Of a DNA stretch of 64,000 nucleotides, positions 34,999-45,544 are shown one piece after another. The DNA is from Ampullaceana balthica (taxonomy: Eukaryota > Mollusca > Gastropoda > Lymnaeidae). The translations under genes were made by a program, and so were the position numbers. Positions within the stretch are counted from its first letter, which is position 1. Each line of letters starts with the position of its first letter. The notes under the pieces are model-generated. The model did not search any database and was not told the origin of the DNA. It saw only the letters and a program-made list of their open reading frames with translations. The stretch spans positions 124,001 through 188,000 of the forward strand of contig CALYLW010001207.1 of the NCBI GenBank assembly GCA_944989445.1, in the 5' to 3' direction.

Positions 34999-35020
34999 TT
35001 CGCGAGGCGGTAACTTACTC
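34994..35020. repeat. Right terminal inverted repeat of pogo-like element
   Basis: TAGCGTTCGCGAGGCGGTAA CTTACTC, followed by TA (35021-35022). Confidence 0.9.
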
Positions 35021-35022
35021 TA

Positions 35023-35396
35023 TATCTTATTTTTTCAATTTTGTAACACTAACTCAGGATAAATACATGAGCACCGTGATTTGTAGTGCGTCATTTACGG
35101 GAAACACAATATCAAAGCACGTCCAAAATGATTAAATTAATTTGTAAACATGACGTGTTCTCTCCATAATTTCCTTATTTCTCCATTTTTGTAGGTAAAG
35201 GATATTTTATTGCACGTGTGTATTTGTATATAGTTATTTGAAAACCATACATTTCATGTTGAACATTTCATGGTTGTATTTTCTTAGAAATTTCACAACA
35301 GTAACAGTTAAAAAGCAAGACTAACAAGAGTTTCTCTTCACATCGATTAAATCTTTCGCCTCTTATTAAAGATTTATCCGAGATTTCGGTGAGACT
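35023..35396. other. AT-rich, nothing recognised
   Basis: Right flank of the pogo-like element. No feature seen. Confidence 0.4.
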
Positions 35397-36182
35397 TTGA
35401 AGTTATACGTGCATTCAGAGGATTCTGCATGTGTGAAGTTTTTCAGCTACATAAGAGTAATGTTTAAAAGAATTACGGTAAAGGGTGTGTCACTTTCAAG
35501 TGCACACCACCCCAACATACTTTCCCTAACAATTTATGGAAAAGAAGTGTATAACATTACGCCACCAGAAATAATAGACTGTTTAATAAAAGAAATAAAA
35601 ATAACATGGAGGGACGTAAAGGCTCTCTACCAATTCGAGAATCCACTCAAGTGGTTCCTCAAACTTGGACCAGAAGCAGAACATAAGCACTTCGAAAACT
35701 TGCACTGCAAAACATTTCAAGTTGGAGTTGCACAGCAAATTAGTTTTGAACATGTGGGCACAGAAAGAAGGAAGGTGATTGTCCACTGGGTCCCCCCAAC
35801 CTTGCCTAAGGAGGGGGTGGAAGAAATGCTCTCGTTTCTGAGCAAGGAAAAAGTAGAGGCACACCCTCATAAAGGTAGACCGGACGGTGGACAGTCCTTT
35901 ACAGACCGGACAATGAAACTTGTGTTCCACACTATATTTACCTAGATTGTGGACAGGTGAAAAATAAGAGAGTGCTGCTCCTGGTTCCTGGCAGAAAAAC
36001 TCAGTTAGCATATGTAAATGCAAATGAAATCTTTGTTCAAAGTTTGAACTCAGATATAAATATAAATTAAAATTTACGAATAAAAATACTTTCTATTGTA
36101 ATATCTGACGTGCATCACATTCTATTTTCTATGAACCCCGCACAAAAAGGCATTGCTATCGACCTACTGAATATGAGGTTGT
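35397..36182 (+). pseudogene. Gag/ORF1-like retroelement protein remnant
   Basis: The open frame 35397-35945 (first ATG 35460) has WRDVKALYQFENPLKWFLKL, then RRKVIVHWVPPTLPKEGVEE. This is the look of RRM-like nucleic-acid-binding domains in retroelement ORF1/gag and ZCCHC3-like proteins. About 35880 the frame shifts: another frame continues with YIYLDCGQVKNKRVLLLVPG past the TAG at 35943. After one more stop it keeps NEIFVQSLNSD and VHHILFSMNPAQKG to a TAA at about 36181. The same C-terminal peptide occurs on the minus strand at 57307-57540 and 59666-59899 (NEIFLQSLNSDVHMKG). No reverse transcriptase is nearby. Family assignment is inference. Confidence 0.55.
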
Positions 36183-36490
36183 AATTGAGACAACTTAAGC
36201 GGCAAGATTAATGAGAAGATCGTAATATTATTTTATGTAACTTAAATTAAATTGCAATCTCCAAGTCTATGCGACATAGTTTATTAATTTGTATTGCTTA
36301 TATGTTGTATTGCCAGTAACTAAATAGTATACATCGAAATATTAATTTCGAAGAAAAAATAAATGTCAGAATCCTAGTTATTTCAAATTTAATAAACTAT
36401 AAATTTAATACATTTACTGTCATGTATTGCCATGCGTAATTGTATATGTTCCTATTAGATTATATTCAATATGTCTATCCTAGTGGCATG
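36000..36490 (-). repeat. Family P, inverted copy
   Basis: Matches 53870-54370 and 56960-57500 in reverse: GTTTGAACTCAGAT, TTGAGACAACTTAAGCGGCA, TACATTTACTGTCATG, ending near AGTGGCATGCAAGTGC, a damaged form of the palindrome. Overlaps the 3' part of the gag-like remnant. Confidence 0.7.
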
Positions 36491-36494
36491 CAAG

Positions 36495-37400
36495 TGCTGC
36501 CAGCGCTAGGTTTTTCAATCTAGATCTAGGTTTTTTCGACCTTGTCTAGGTTTCTAGGTTTTTTATTTCAAAAATAGCCATAATCTAGGTTTTTCTTTAA
36601 AAAAGTAAATAAACGATGTTTAAGTACAAAATATAATAAATATGTGCAATTAATATCCTAAATAAATTCGATTTTTTCAAAAATAAAATTAAGCATTAGA
36701 TGACAACAGATTTTTCAGCCGCTCTGTCATTTTTCATTATGATATCTATACCTCTATCATACTATCCCACTGAATTGGAAAGATGGCGCTTCTGCAGTGC
36801 CATCTGTCTAAAGCAGGGGTCTCCAAACTACGACCCGAAGGCCAGATGCGGCCCGCGAGGCCCTCTCATCCGGCCCCTGGAGACCTTTTAATCTCCTGCT
36901 TTCAGTGCGGGTCGCAGGAACACTGGACCAGCAAGTGTGGCAGGAAAACTTCAGCTGGAGAGGGGGTGGGGGATAAGACAGGAGAATGTTCGAGGGATCA
37001 CAAAGACAAGCCAGGTGTCCCAGCGACAAAGCCGGTGGCAGCCCCATTAGCGGCCCTCGCTACAGCCCACCTCCAAATCTTAATCTCCAAAAAAGATACT
37101 ATTTTTACCTATAGTTTACCACAAAACTGTATGTAATCGGCCCCCAAACTGGTGTTTGACAGTTAATGCGGCCCTCCGGCTGAAAATTTTGGAGACCCCT
37201 AGTCTAAAGTAATCTGGTACAAGTTAAAACAGCTTGAATGAGCCAAAATATTCAATTTTATTAGACCTCATAACAAACATAACAGCTCTACCATTTTATT
37301 GTGCCTGCGTTGAGAGAACATCCTTCAAGTATTCATGGTATAAACCAAATATAATCTAATACAACTTTCAGATAGATATAGTTATAAAAGTGTTTAAAAA
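36495..37400 (+). repeat. Family K (CTAGGTTTTT) copy 1, split by a hAT MITE
   Basis: TTGTCTAGGTTTCTAGGTTT, AAATAGCCATAATCTAG, TGGTACAAG(T/A)TAAAACA(G/A)CTTGAA and CTGCGTTGAGAGAA match 46895-47335 in order. The inserted MITE occupies 36814-37201. Non-coding. Confidence 0.85.
36814..37201. mobile_element. hAT MITE with perfect 8 bp target duplication
   Basis: Ends CAGGGGTCTCCAAACTAC and AATTTTGGAGACCCCTA; GTCTAAAG flanks both sides (36806-36813, 37202-37209), the classic hAT duplication form. The uninserted relative near 47150 reads CATCTGTCTGAAAAATTCTGG. 388 bp and richer in GC than its surroundings. Inside, one frame encodes CFQCGSQEHWTSKC, a CX2CX4HX4C zinc knuckle like those of retroelement gag proteins. 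Confidence 0.92.
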
Positions 37401-37900
37401 TAGTTTATAAAAGCGTCGTAAAACTGCCGACAGCCGAAAAAACATCTTGTAAGTTTTAAAATCATGAAAAAAGTAAAAATATAATTTTTAAAACAATTAT
37501 TGATTAGAGATTTCAAATCAAAATGACAAGGAGGATCCTTTGTCCATTGTAGATGTAATGCTAAATCCGACATGTCAACAAGAAAAAACGATTAGAAATT
37601 TAAAACTACTTATGATTAAATCATCAGTAAATGTTTAGTGTAAAACAATTAATAAATAGAAATTTAAATTACGTTAGTATGTATAATGTCAACAACACAA
37701 AGTTTATTAATGAAAATTACTAATGATAAATTATCTATAAATATGAAATCATGTCTACATAGACTTACATACTAGTAATATAAAGTTTTTCAGTACTCTG
37801 AAGTGACTCCTTTATTAAAACTACTAAAATATTTGTGCAAACATGGACAGCAGCTTGTTTTTATTTGATGCAGTGTATGATTGGTTTTAGAAACATAGTG
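37400..37900. other. AT-rich, nothing recognised
   Basis: No frame, tandem repeat or shared repeat seen. Confidence 0.4.
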
Positions 37901-37909
37901 TTTATAAAA

Positions 37910-38670
37910 TACTTATGGTAGATCCGGATAGGATCCGGATATAGGATCCGGATATCAACTGTGATTTGATTGGCGAACTTACACATTAAAATTTTGCTTG
38001 TCTCACGTGTTATATCTTATTCAGTCGTATCATTTTTTAAACTTTAGTCCATTGTGAATGTTAATATTATACAAAATAATGTTAAGAAACAAATTAAGTA
38101 ATACATAAATTATTAATATACGGTTAAACAAAATAAACAAAGTAACAAGCGTGGATCATGAAATCATTCGAATTCATGCAAAATATAGTAGAACAATCAA
38201 TTGCAATACGAGAAACAAATGTTAAGTTAAAAAGTTACAAGTACAGATATTACTTTACTACATACGATTCAAACGAAGTTAAACAACATCATATTAAAAT
38301 GTAATCTTTCGAATATAAGAGCGGTGATTTATTGTGGCTTTAGATCATGACTTTTTGTACACCACACTACACACTCTGTACAACACTGGTCGCTTGGTAC
38401 AAACTACACAGTTCGTTGAACTGCGTTCAAGTTGTTCATACACTTCATTGTGAAATGTTCATCGTTGACGTTGACAGTGTCATAGATTGTCAAAGTAGAT
38501 AGCAAGTACTCCCCATAAGTTGGATAATAAATATTTTAATAAATAGTATTACATACTAAAAAGAAAGTAGTAAAGTACTCCCCTTTAGCTGTTACATTTA
38601 AATGTGGAGATATCCGGATGCAGAATCCAGATCCGGAAAATAGTAAAAGACCATATCCGGCCACCCCTTG
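37910..38670 (-). repeat. Family D element, inverted copy
   Basis: Inverse of 15085-16400 but shorter. GGATCCGGATATAGGATCCG iterations at one end and CCATATCCGGCCACCCC at the other; TTGTTCATACACTTCATTGT and ATCGTTGACGTTGACAGTGT in between. Confidence 0.65.
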
Positions 38671-38697
38671 GTATCTATGTGCAAATAAACATGACGA

Positions 38698-39180
38698 ATG
38701 ACCCTCGCTAGGGTCGACCAATTAAGCGAAGTTGGTGCAAAAAAAAGGGGGGAGGGGGTATGTTTCGAGACGAACAAAGCTTCTTAAGTTCATAGAATTA
38801 CAGGTTCTCCGTACTGTAGTGCTTATCACGCCCGCATCACACGCGGCAGGGCCAGGGTTCAAGCCACAGCGAAAAAATTATTTTAAAATTTTTAAAGTGT
38901 GTGTTGTGCCCATTCTTTTCCCTCTTTTTTTGCGGACATGGCTGACCCTCGCTAGGGTCGGCCAATCCCAGTTTATGGTTGGCAAGCTAGGGTGGTGGGG
39001 AGGTAGAAAACCGCATTGCAAATGTCTCGAGACCAACAATGCGTCGGTGGTACCCCAACCGACGTTCACTCACATTGTTTTGATTTCTACGTCTGTAGTT
39101 TGTGTCCGTTCTTTCCCCCCTTTCTTTGCACTATCCAAGAGCAAGTCTGCGGCGCATACTACGCCGCGGGTCGTATCTAG
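38698..39180 (+). mobile_element. Helitron-like composite, copy 3
   Basis: Two GACCCTCGCTAGGGTCG(A/G)CCAAT phrases (38701, 38943) and a 3' hairpin GCGGCGCATACTACGCCGC (39150-39168), then GGGTCGTATCTAG ending at 39180 and followed by T. This is the best Helitron-like 3' end of the three. The unit between the two phrases contains a tRNA-like segment. The frame 38732-39226 runs through repeat DNA and is not a gene. Confidence 0.6.
38806..38875 (+). other. tRNA-Val-like segment (SINE head or tRNA relic)
   Basis: TCTCCGTACTGTAGTGCTTA then TCACGCCCGCATCACACGCG and GGGCCAGGGTTCAAGCCAC keep the D-arm/box A, an anticodon arm with CAC in the anticodon position, and the T-arm/box B (GGTTCAAGCC). The acceptor stem is not complementary, so it is not a functional tRNA gene. 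A related segment is on the minus strand at 12465-12545. Confidence 0.6.
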
Positions 39181-39740
39181 TAGTAGCTATTGTGGCAATC
39201 CAGACATACACTCACAAGGGACGTAACATATTTCCACAATTTTTAAAAAAATGTTTAATTACAATTTTAAAATAAATAGAATTTAAACAAAATCCCTAAC
39301 AATAAATAATCAAATCTTAATTCCTTTTAGCCTATATAATCATACCTATGCCTGCAACATCAAATCACTTGTCTCGGTCCACATAGTAATTAAATTTGAT
39401 CTGCTTGTACGATGTACCTCCGTAGAGGAGCGGTATATCTGTCTAGTGGTGCGTGATGTTCTTGCTGTGACGTGTAGACGTGTAGGGGTGACCTTTCGAT
39501 GGATAGCTGGGGGGGGGGACTCTTTGGTGTGAATCCACGTGTGAGAAAATACCGTTCAGCTTAAGCAGGCAGGGAAGCTGCAATCAGTGTTCAGAAACAC
39601 GTGGTCTTCCTGGGTGGTGGAGCGTTAAACTCTCCCGATGAGTGACACAAGTAAATTGGAGGGCCTCGCTCCTTCTGTGTATAATACAAGGTAGGGGAAA
39701 AAATCTCGTCCATTGAACCAGCTGAACTTTCCAACACGGA
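39181..39740. other. No gene recognised
   Basis: Moderately GC-rich in 39400-39700 without a clear frame. May include the outer part of element Q, but I could not align it. Confidence 0.35.
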
Positions 39741-39883
39741 CTTGATGTCGACACTTGTTCCATTGGTCACCGGTGCGTAGTTTCAATACGGCAATGTAAC
39801 AGTACGGACGTCATGGATGGGCGTCAAGTGGTCACGCAGTGAACAGTGACTGTAAACAGGGAAGGACTGCTGGTAGATGTTAC

Positions 39884-40163
39884 AAAAATAACAATAAATA
39901 TATGTAAAAACAAAGTTTTTGACTATAAATCCCTTATATATGAGACATACCTAAAAGTAGTGATTATGTTTAAACGCGACATTTACAGACTGAAACAGAA
40001 TTATCTCACCTGGTTTTAAAACCGGCGTAGGGACGGTAGGGGGTGTTAACATAGACGGTCGGCGTCAACGTGTGAACTGAACTGGCACGTGAAAGAATTA
40101 TAAACACATAGTCAGTTCGGATGTCCGATTAAACTTACAAAGCAAGTTAATATAAGGGATTTT
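39884..40163 (-). mobile_element. Family B unit inserted into element Q
   Basis: Q runs uninterrupted in the 55.7 kb copy (TAACATCTACCAGCAGTCC next to CTTCACTTGTTTTTTTAT). Here ~280 bp separates those parts. The insert has ACTATAAATCCCTTATATAT at one end and AATATAAGGGATTTTTA at the other, plus GACGGTCGGCGTCAAC. Confidence 0.75.
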
Positions 40164-40576
40164 TAAAAAACAAGCGAAGCCAAACACAATGTAGAGCTCG
40201 AATTGCCACTATTTCTCTAGTGAAGCTGTGGGGTTATCTTTCCCACAAAAACGTAAGATCGCTGTTGGTAATCAAAACTACAGTTCCGAACTTGTCCAAA
40301 AGAGAACAAATTTTTTCCAAGTACCAGCTTGTATAACTTATTGTCAATGAACGCTGATTGGCAATTATCTAATTTTGTTAGGTTTCAGTCAATAATGCTA
40401 GTCCACTTCTGCACCCGAGGTATAACATCGAGAAGTTTCCCTCACATACTCCAAACTAAATAAAATAGAAAATAAGGGAAGGGTGGAGTTTTACCATGTT
40501 TTATTATCTCCTTGTTTTCGTTTTGGGGGTCACAGAGCAGGAAATTTAACACGAGGCTTAAGGGTCCCGTAATTTT

Positions 40577-41026
40577 CGTCACTGGTGATATTGGTTATCT
40601 CTGTCTGGTATCACAGGTGATATGGGTTATCTCTGTCTGTTATCACAGGTAATATGGGTTATGTCTGTCTGTTATCACAGGTGATCTGGGTTATCTCTGT
40701 CTGTTATCATTGGTGATATGGGTTATCTCTCTCTGTTATCACAGGTGATATGGGTTATCTCTGTCTGTTATTACAGGTTAAATGGGTTATCTCTGTCTGT
40801 TATCACAGGTGATATGGGTTATCTCTGTCTACTATCACAGGTGATATGGGTTATCTCTGTCTGTTATCACAGGTGATATGGGTTATCTCTGTCTGTTATC
40901 ACAGGTGATATGGGTTTTCTCTGTCTGTTATCACAGGTGATATGGGTTATCTCTGCCTGTTATCACATGTGATATGGGTTATTTATGTCTGTTATAACAG
41001 GTGATATGGGTTATCTCTGTCTGTTA
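40577..41026. repeat. 32 bp minisatellite, ~14 units
   Basis: Unit TATCACAGGTGATATGGGTT, ATCTCTGTCTGT. The inverted copy at 54856-55125 has about eight units. Confidence 0.97.
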
Positions 41027-41289
41027 TCAATTCCCGCTTTCATGTCAGAAACTAATGGATATGTTACTGTTGTCTGTCCAAAATGTCTAATTGTAAGATT
41101 TGTCTGTATGTAACAGTTATCTGTCTGTAAGTTGTGTCTGTATGTTACAATTATGCATTTTCTTCTTCTATATGACAGTAAATATATTTAATTCATAGTT
41201 TCTGTAATTAAATAGAATAAGATTTTAAAAATCAATTTATTCGTCAAATTAAATATTGCTCTATATATTATTATTTTGTGTTTAATAAA

Positions 41290-41920
41290 ACCTAACATTT
41301 AAGAAATACAATTGATCCTGCACGTGGAAGAAAATCAGAAGCCCCGAGCCTAATGCTCTTCGTGGGTCTTCCTGGAAGAACCACCAACCCCGCTATCTGC
41401 CCCCCTCCCCCTACGGGGACGTAACAACTGGGAACCCCCCCCCCGGAGCGATCGCTTCTGAAGCGGCCAACTGGGCATCCAGGACATAAAGTCAAAGATG
41501 CCTCCCACTAATGTTGACCTCACAATTAGGGGTGGAATTTCTCTACTACGACCCGCTACCACTTTGGGGCCACCCCGGCAAAGCAAACGATTCCAAATGG
41601 TTAGAACCGCCGATAAGCGGGGGATCATTAATGACCTACCTAGGGTGCAACTCCCACTGGAAGGTTTCCTCAGAGCTGGCGTCCACTGCGTTCTTCGCGG
41701 TTCCTTTTACTAATCCGTACTGGCCCTCCTGGCCCTAAACTGGCACCGCTCAATGACATTGCTAGTAAAATGAAGGAGACGAAACGGTCGTTTCGGATTT
41801 ACCCGACCCTCAACGGGTACTTTGGTTTTCATCATCGACAATGTATCTAAGATGCTTTGTCTAAGAACCGTACATCGACTGTAATCATATGTGACTAGCA
41901 CCTAACATATTGGTCTTCTT
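41290..41920. other. GC-richer island of unknown nature
   Basis: Markedly more GC-rich than its flanks, with poly-C tracts (41434-41445) and several overlapping 60-90 codon frames on both strands, none with a recognisable domain. It could be a fragment of an unrecognised retroelement or an exon-rich relic. No rRNA or tRNA match is apparent. Confidence 0.3.
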
Positions 41921-42399
41921 CATTGCCTGCCAGGAGTTGTCGGTTTCGGGTCACGGGTCATGGTCAGGAATTCAAATGAAACATTTTTTTTTAAATCTGA
42001 AAGTAAAGAATACACTTGCCTACATACATCTCATCTGACAGTTAAACTACTCTCTGCCCTAATAATCATGTCTGCGACAACTCGTTCAAGAACATTTATT
42101 CCCGTACTGCCCTTATTATTGATCTTTTCTGATAGGTCTATTTAGAAGTCAATTGTGGAGCCACGTTTCTTTGTAAAATATGTTATCGAAACTGTTCTAT
42201 GGTCTATAGAGTTTTTATGACTTTGAACTAAAAAGATGTTGCGCCAATCAAAAAACATGTAAGTGTTTATGACAGTAACTTACTCAAACAATTTGTGGGG
42301 CTTCTTGAAAAGTGGAAGAACTACGCTTTAGCTTATAGGTGAATACAACACTATGTTTACCAGGTTAAGTGAACACTAGTTATTCATTAGCACGTTACC
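41921..42399. other. No gene recognised
   Basis: A 61-codon frame at 41960-42145 lacks support. Confidence 0.4.
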
Positions 42400-42840
42400 C
42401 CCCATTCAAGGGAACGAAGTTAAGTGGCAGGGGCAGGCCACTTATAAAAATAAAAAATAGAAAATAACCAAAAGTTGCTCGGAGTATGAAACTGACATTT
42501 AATAATTGACAGTGATTAAATTAAATTCATAGCTTCCATAATTTTAATTTAAAATGATTTTAAAAATCCCCTATTTCGTAAAATTACATAGTTCTTATGT
42601 TTAATTTTGTGTAACATTATACGTAAGATTTACGTAATACAAATCAAGAATACTGTTTATCATAGACAATATAGAAACATTGAATGCAAATTAAAGACAT
42701 TTTTTATGGTCTTCTAATTTATCTTGCGGATTAATTTGTTTTATGTACAACATCATATAAATAGATCAGTACTGGTGCTTTTTAGTGCGCGCTGACAGAA
42801 AATACGAAATTATTTCAAGTCAGATAAGACAAAGAAAGCT
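42400..42840 (+). repeat. Family P, diverged copy
   Basis: GGGAACGAAGTTAAGTGGCA with GGGGCAGGCCACTTATAAA (the palindrome split by a small insertion) and GGTGCTTTTTAGTGCGCGC followed by AAAATACGAAATTATTTCA. Confidence 0.6.
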
Positions 42841-43679
42841 TTTTTAATGTAAAGATTTTCCCCTTGTTCTTTACTTTTTAAAATTATTTCTATTAATACA
42901 TTTATATATTTTAAAAGTTATTTTTTCTCTATATCTTCTTAAATTGAAATAATATTGATGTAATAAAGCAAAGTTTTCATTTGTACAATTACTGATGATT
43001 TCATTGTCAATTTCCGACGATTCTATAAACACTAACACGCACACATGTACAGATTTAAGTAATGTACACAATCTAAAGTAGACTGCGTATACAACAATAA
43101 TATATATGTGTTAAATACAAACTTGATACAATTATAAAGTAGACTGGTATCTATTCAAAATGTACCTAAAATAACGAGCTATGAGCTCGTCAAAAGAAAG
43201 TTAAAATAATGCAAAGATCAATAATTATTTAACGGAGTTTACAAAACGAATATATTCCTTAAAGTATTTTGTTAGCTTCAAAAATGTATTTCTTCTTTCA
43301 TTAAAAAATAGTATTTATTTACTCCTAAGTCTTATTTAAATTAATTAATTTATGAAATCTATCTAAGATAACTGACGTTTATGAATTGAGAATGCATATT
43401 TGGGGTCTGGTAGATTTACGTTTTAGGATTTAATTGTTGTGTCACGTGATATATACCCACTCCTGTCTGGTCGGCAGGCAGCTGGAATGACGGCTTTTTT
43501 GGGTATTAATCTAGGAATTTTTTATTATTTTTAAAATTAATAAAATGCAGGAAAGAAGAAGTAAAAAAAGTATCAAATGTTATAGGAATAAAAAAGAGGA
43601 TTATGAAGCCATGTAAAACATAAAATAAATTGTAAAAAATTGAATTTGTCAGTTGAACTTTCATTTAAAGTAGCGCGTT
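42841..43679. other. AT-rich, nothing recognised
   Basis: No credible gene or repeat; the minus frame 42871-43071 has no support. Confidence 0.4.
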
Positions 43680-43795
43680 TTGATATGACGTCACATTTCT
43701 TATACACCCCCTCCCCTTCGTCACACATCGAAACAAATGCGTGACCCCCTCGCCCCCCTCTAGGCGTGTGACGTCATTTAAGGGCGGCCATTAAC
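43680..43795. mobile_element. One end of the GGGGCCGTCC-type element
   Basis: ATGACGTCACATTTCTTATA, CGTCACACATCG, then GTGTGACGTCATTTAAGGGC GGCC matches the right end at 30890-30966. Left end not found. Confidence 0.6.
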
Positions 43796-45229
43796 CGTTT
43801 AAAATAAAGGACAGTTTAAACTTTAAACCATTCCATAGCAGGAATGACGTCATTATTTCTTAGTTTTTAAGACCTACAAGGGAATGTACCACATTTAACC
43901 ACAACACGTCTTTTGGAGACGTCGTGATTACCTCTCTTGTATGATGCACGTCAACTCAGTATATTAAAAAAATGTTGGGAAAAAAATAATCTCTTGAGCT
44001 TACAGACTCTACAGTGATGATTAAATGGGATTTTAAATAAATGACACGTATGTTGCCCTTTATCTTAATCGTAACGGGTAATAAGTTAATACTGAATAAC
44101 TGAAATTACGGTTAACTGATCCTGATTTAAAAAAGACATGATATATTGCAAAACGTTTTGGAAAAAATTTTTTTTTAAATCTCACAACACATAACAACTT
44201 AATGGTTTCTTTGAATTAGCTCTCTTCTGAGATCGTATCAACGCAAGGCGGGTAACATACTATCATATAGTTTTAAATGGTGACTTTTTAAAAAAATGTA
44301 TGTTTATGATTTACTGAAAAGTTTAAGATATGTAATTGAAGAAAAAAACATGGTTCCAAAGCAAAAATGGTTTTTTATTAAGTTCGTAACTGAGTGACAT
44401 ATAAATACGAGTCTGTAGCAATGAGTAAATTTCAAGAGGGTTAATAGACATATAAAAGTTACTAGGATAGAAAGGAAATGTTTTATTTCATGGATTAATA
44501 ACTAACAAAACAATAATTGCTTTGGGCAGAACTAGTGACGTCATTTACAATTCGTCCGTTTCGCGATTAACAATAAATAAACTAAACGGCTTCCATTTTA
44601 TTCTGTTTTTATTTCTAATTACTTTGATTAATCTAAAAAAATATATACCACTGTTCACATATGTTTATGTTATGTAAATGATAACGTATGCACATTTATT
44701 TGTTTAGGCTTTGGTGCGTTACTCCTCTAAATCTCTTTATCACGACAGATATGAATGAGTTACAGAGGTATAAAGGGAAATAATATGTTGTCTTCTTTTT
44801 AAGTTTTTAAAATAGAAAAATTATTTTCCTTATCCATGTTTCTTTTTTTTTAAATTTTTCTAATTTTTCTTTTCTTATGCAAATTGCTATAGAGTTAAGA
44901 AAATATTTTCATTTCAGTTATTTAATTATTATTATTTTTTTTTCTAAGGGAAGTATGAATTTATGACAATCATAGATATGTTACTGACATGTAAACGTCG
45001 ACAGTATGTACTATATTATTCATGTTCATACATACATTGGTGCACTATCAATATCACCTCAGATTAGCCAAACGTACAATTATTTTTAATAAGATCAATG
45101 ATCAATACGTACTAATAAATTAGTTATATCCTTTATTGAAATAAAAGTGTTATTTATATTATGTTGCGCAGGGAATACTTTGTGCTCATGTTAATAAAAA
45201 GGTTTCCCCACAAACGTGTATTGAATTAC
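43796..45229. other. AT-rich, nothing recognised
   Basis: No supported gene or shared repeat. Confidence 0.4.
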
Positions 45230-45544
45230 GTGAGCTCATGAAACGACTAATATCTATAAAACATGTGAGCTCATGAAACGACTAATATCTATAAAACATG
45301 TGAGCTCATGAAACGACTAATATCTATAAAACATGTGAGCTCATGAAACGACTAATATCTATAAAACATGTGAGCTCATGAAACGACTAATATCTATAAA
45401 ACATGTGAGCTCATGAAACGACTAATATCTATAAAACATGTGAGCTCATGAAACGACTAATATCTATAAAACATGTGAGCTCATGAAACGACTAATATCT
45501 ATAAAACATGTGAGCTCATGAAACGACTAATATCTATAAAACAT
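45230..45544. repeat. Perfect 35 bp minisatellite, nine units
   Basis: Unit GTGAGCTCATGAAACGACTA, ATATCTATAAAACAT. The nine units occupy exactly 315 bp and I see no variant base. Confidence 0.98.

Larger units (their letters stand above)
31484..35020 (-). mobile_element. Near-intact pogo/Tigger-like transposon with PHD-finger frame
   Basis: Ends GAGTAATTTACCACCTCGCG AACGC and GCGTTCGCGAGGCGGTAACT TACTC are ~27 bp inverted repeats with about four mismatches. TA flanks both sides (31482-31483, 35021-35022), the duplication expected for the Tc1/mariner/pogo group. 3,537 bp. It encodes, on the minus strand, a transposase and then a PHD-finger frame. AATAAA on the minus strand (31841-31846) lies ~75 bp after the last stop. 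Subterminal motifs AAGTGTTCGNNACGANGTAA occur at ~34521, 34590 and 34979, with a related inverse near 31697. Confidence 0.9.
39750..41165 (+). repeat. Element Q, forward copy
   Basis: Inverse of 54500-55860: CAGTGAACAGTGACTGTAAA CAGGGA, GGACTGCTGGTAGATGTTA, AACGTAAGATCGCTGTTGG, TATAACTTATTGTCAATGAA CGC, AAGGGTGGAGTTTTACCATG and CACAGAGCAGGAAATTTAAC. It contains one unit of the 27 bp repeat, a nested family B unit and the 32 bp minisatellite. Non-coding as far as I can see. Confidence 0.85.

Noticed and set aside
38732..39226. 164-codon plus frame
   Set aside because: Spans a tRNA-like relic and Helitron-like hairpin DNA; open by chance.
41290..41920. Possible rRNA or mitochondrial insert because of higher GC
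   Set aside because: No recognisable rRNA helix sequences or mitochondrial genes; left as unknown.
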